The notes under the pieces: model-generated
The model's input: only the letters and a program-made list of their open reading frames with translations
Databases searched by the model: none
What the model was told of the DNA's origin: nothing
Program-made: the position numbers and the translations under genes
From: Thermoanaerobaculia bacterium
GTDB taxonomy: Bacteria > Acidobacteriota > Thermoanaerobaculia > Thermoanaerobaculales > Sulfomarinibacteraceae
NCBI GenBank assembly: GCA_027061805.1
Contig: JAMOWA010000020.1
Location: forward strand, 1-56,246
Length of the DNA stretch: 56,246 nucleotides
Direction of reading: 5' to 3'
Part shown: piece after piece, positions 54,305 through 56,246 of the stretch
Position numbering within the stretch: position 1 is the first letter of the stretch
Layout of the letters: each line of letters begins with the position of its first letter

Positions 54305-56246
54305 GCTCCATGAATAGTGACGAGACACCCGGATTCGAGCTGTCGGGCGGCCCCGGACAAGACCCTGGCGTGGAGGTCCTGTGGGAACGGCTCCCCAGGC
54401 CCCTGTACCCCGGTGGCCCGCTGCAACGGGTCATGATCCTGGTGGCCGACAGGATGTGCGGGTGGGCCGCCGAGCGCGGACCTTGCACCATGTGTCCCTT
54501 CTGGGGTGGCTGGTGGCCCCATGAAGCCGAGGGTGCTGAACACCCTGAGGAGAAGAACGGGAATGGCAGCGATACCGAAGCAAGAAAGGCGGCGCGGGAG
54601 GATCGCCTGCCGGAGCAGCTCCGGCAGCGGCTCGAGGCGCGGGAGGATCGCCTGCTGGAGCTGCTCCGCCAGCGGCTCGAGACGTGGAATCCGGGGCCGG
54701 AGGCGGAGAGCTGGCGGAGCGAGGGAGACTTCGGTCCCTGGGTGGAGCTCGACATCTTCATCGGAGGTTCATTCCTCAACGAGAAGGAGGTCTCGGCCAG
54801 CCTGGCGGAGCGCCTGCTGCGGGCCGCGGTGAACGGCGTGAGGGCTCACGGCTACGAGGTCACCGACGTGCTCGTGGAGACGCTGCCGGAGTACACGGTG
54901 GAGAAACCCGAGGACCCGAGCGCGGACCCGAGCCCGGATCCGAGCCGGGCCCTCGAGCGTGTCAGGAGTGTGGTCGAGAAGCTTGCCGTTCCCCTCGAAC
55001 CCGGCAGTGTTGCCGAGCGGGTCCTGGGATGGGCCGTCTCGGGAGGGGCCGACCTGTCCGGTGAAGAGCGGTGGCACGTCACCAGGATGCTTCGCGAGAC
55101 CGTCGCGGGCGCTCCGGGTGGCGACAGCGTCCGCGAGGCGCTGCGCGGGCTCCTGAAAGCTGCCTTCGCGTGGGACCCCGCCGGGACGACGGAGGCCCCA
55201 CACGGCCAGACTGAGAGTGGGGACACGGGCTCATCGGGTGACGGGGACTCCTTCTCGGTGAACGCCACCAGGTGGGCCGGGGAGATCGGCGACAAGAGCT
55301 GCACCCACGACCGGTGGTGCCGGACCTGGCGGCAGGTGGTGGAGGCGCTCGTCCCCCTGGCCGTCCGCGAGGAGCCGGATCCGGATTGTGGTGAGAACGG
55401 CCACGACTCCAGTGGCGAGGGAGAGGCGCCTCCCGGGAAAGATGCCGGGAGCGCGCTCGAGCTGCGTCTCCCCCACCTCTGGGTGGCGCTCGGTCTCGAG
55501 TGCCACGATAATGACGATGACAATGACATCCGGTTCGAGAAGCTCAACAAGGCGCCCGTCACCAGGAAACGTGTGACCCAAGCGTTCGAGGTGTTGCGCG
55601 GGAAACACATCGGTGCGATGGTCTACCTCCTCGTTGCTCCCCCGGGCCTGAATGAGAGTACGGCGGCGCTCGAGGACCTTGAGAAAGCGATTGCCTTCGT
55701 CGAGAATGAGGCTGGCAACATGCGCTGGCACGTTCGGTTCGGCCCGGTGATGGTGCGCGAGGGGTCGACCGTGGCCATGATGTTTCGGCGCGGGGAGTAC
55801 ACGCCGCCCCCGCTCGAGCTCCTCTTCGAGGCATGGTTCAAATGGCGCACGAATCCGCGTGTCAGCCTCGTCTACTCCGAGGAGGGGACCGGCTGGCTGT
55901 GGAAGCCGGACATGGAGTTTCCTGACCTGGGAAGCCCCCGGAAGCTCCGCTTCCTCGACGACCTGGCCGTCGTGATGGAGGCCGTCGACTACCTGCTGGA
56001 GGAGTTTCCCCTCCGCTTCTATCAGCTCTTCGTGCGTGCCGATTCCATGCCCGAGCCATGCCCGCCCTCGAAGGATGAAAGGGACCTGCCGAGCGGAAAG
56101 AAGCTCCTGGATCTCCGGCGTCGCCTGCGGATCCTCGAACGTGCAGGGCTCGTGGAGAGGCGGGGTACGATCCTCTCACCCAGGGTGGCGGTGGTCCCCC
56201 GCTTCATGTCCGGCGGGAAGGACGATGGCGCCCCCCCCTCCAAGAA
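54301..56246 (+). CDS. Diverged radical-SAM-like protein (TIGR01210/RaSEA-like), partial
   Basis: An uninterrupted frame of 648 codons runs from the ATG at 54301 (overlapping the carbamoyltransferase stop) off the right edge. It contains a likely [4Fe-4S] motif, Cys53-X8-Cys62-X2-Cys65 (RMCGWAAERGPCTMCPFWGG), matching the GCxxxxxGCTMCGY pattern of the Elp3-like TIGR01210/archaeosine-synthase radical SAM branch. IGGSFLNEKEVSASLAER and GAMVYLLVAPPGLNESTAAL fit the same family's later segments. The family core is broken by large Glu/Arg- and Asp/Pro/Ser-rich insertions (about residues 80-130 and 195-385). The last part ends in a winged-helix-like region (LRRRLRILERAGLVERRG). The 3' end is missing; family is inferred. 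Confidence 0.6.
   Translation, partial: MSSMNSDETPGFELSGGPGQDPGVEVLWERLPRPLYPGGPLQRVMILVADRMCGWAAERGPCTMCPFWGGWWPHEAEGAEHPEEKNGNGSDTEARKAAREDRLPEQLRQRLEAREDRLLELLRQRLETWNPGPEAESWRSEGDFGPWVELDIFIGGSFLNEKEVSASLAERLLRAAVNGVRAHGYEVTDVLVETLPEYTVEKPEDPSADPSPDPSRALERVRSVVEKLAVPLEPGSVAERVLGWAVSGGADLSGEERWHVTRMLRETVAGAPGGDSVREALRGLLKAAFAWDPAGTTEAPHGQTESGDTGSSGDGDSFSVNATRWAGEIGDKSCTHDRWCRTWRQVVEALVPLAVREEPDPDCGENGHDSSGEGEAPPGKDAGSALELRLPHLWVALGLECHDNDDDNDIRFEKLNKAPVTRKRVTQAFEVLRGKHIGAMVYLLVAPPGLNESTAALEDLEKAIAFVENEAGNMRWHVRFGPVMVREGSTVAMMFRRGEYTPPPLELLFEAWFKWRTNPRVSLVYSEEGTGWLWKPDMEFPDLGSPRKLRFLDDLAVVMEAVDYLLEEFPLRFYQLFVRADSMPEPCPPSKDERDLPSGKKLLDLRRRLRILERAGLVERRGTILSPRVAVVPRFMSGGKDDGAPPSK

Overview
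The window is 56 kb of very GC-rich bacterial DNA from a Gram-negative-type cell: it has a TolC channel, lipoproteins and a predicted sphingolipid pathway. Gene content (tricorn-like protease, fused acyl-CoA mutase IcmF, bacterial ceramide genes, a Cmr-type CRISPR locus) would fit an Acidobacteriota-like or other deep-branching Gram-negative phylum. That placement is inference; no rRNA or tRNA gene was seen to settle it.

Positions 1-16,342 hold a type III-B CRISPR-Cas locus. In order it has cmr3, cmr4, cmr5, cmr6, cmr1 (cmr2/cas10 would lie just left of the window), a VapBC toxin-antitoxin pair on the other strand, a CARF-HEPN ancillary RNase, a TPR-primase-polymerase with a four-cysteine C-terminal module, cas1, cas2, a 36-repeat array with its leader on the left, and a convergent cas6. 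A 22-bp palindromic repeat occurs about 18 times here, between nearly every functional module, once inside cmr6, and nowhere that I can see after the array. The array contains two nearly identical spacers offset by one base, one tandem duplicate, one spacer that is a perfect hairpin, and four consecutive old spacers with no G at all.

Positions 16,343-44,739 are mostly housekeeping and envelope genes: icmF, a zinc-ribbon membrane protein, a YegS-like lipid kinase, typA, a CrtI/RetSat-like flavoprotein, a four-helix-bundle protein whose start codon lies in a 155-bp nested palindrome, a lower-GC orphan gene, dnaE, a secreted tricorn-like protease, a TolC/HlyD/ABC-2/ABC-2 operon without an ATPase, and an M3 oligopeptidase lipoprotein. 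The intergenic gaps carry two striking repeat families: degenerate hexamer minisatellites, and composite modules in which a short tandem repeat abuts a conserved G-quadruplex-like core.

Positions 44,740-49,296 look like one operon: queE, queD (queuosine precursor), then an NAD-dependent epimerase-like reductase, a serine palmitoyltransferase-like enzyme and a GNAT-fold protein, together matching the bacterial ceramide pathway (SPT, bCerS, CerR).

Positions 49,538-56,246 form a five-gene overlapping operon: a NitT/TauT-type ABC importer (binding lipoprotein, permease, ATPase with an unusual C-terminal domain), a NodU-type carbamoyltransferase and a diverged radical-SAM-like protein running off the right edge. 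This looks like an uncharacterised uptake and modification pathway.
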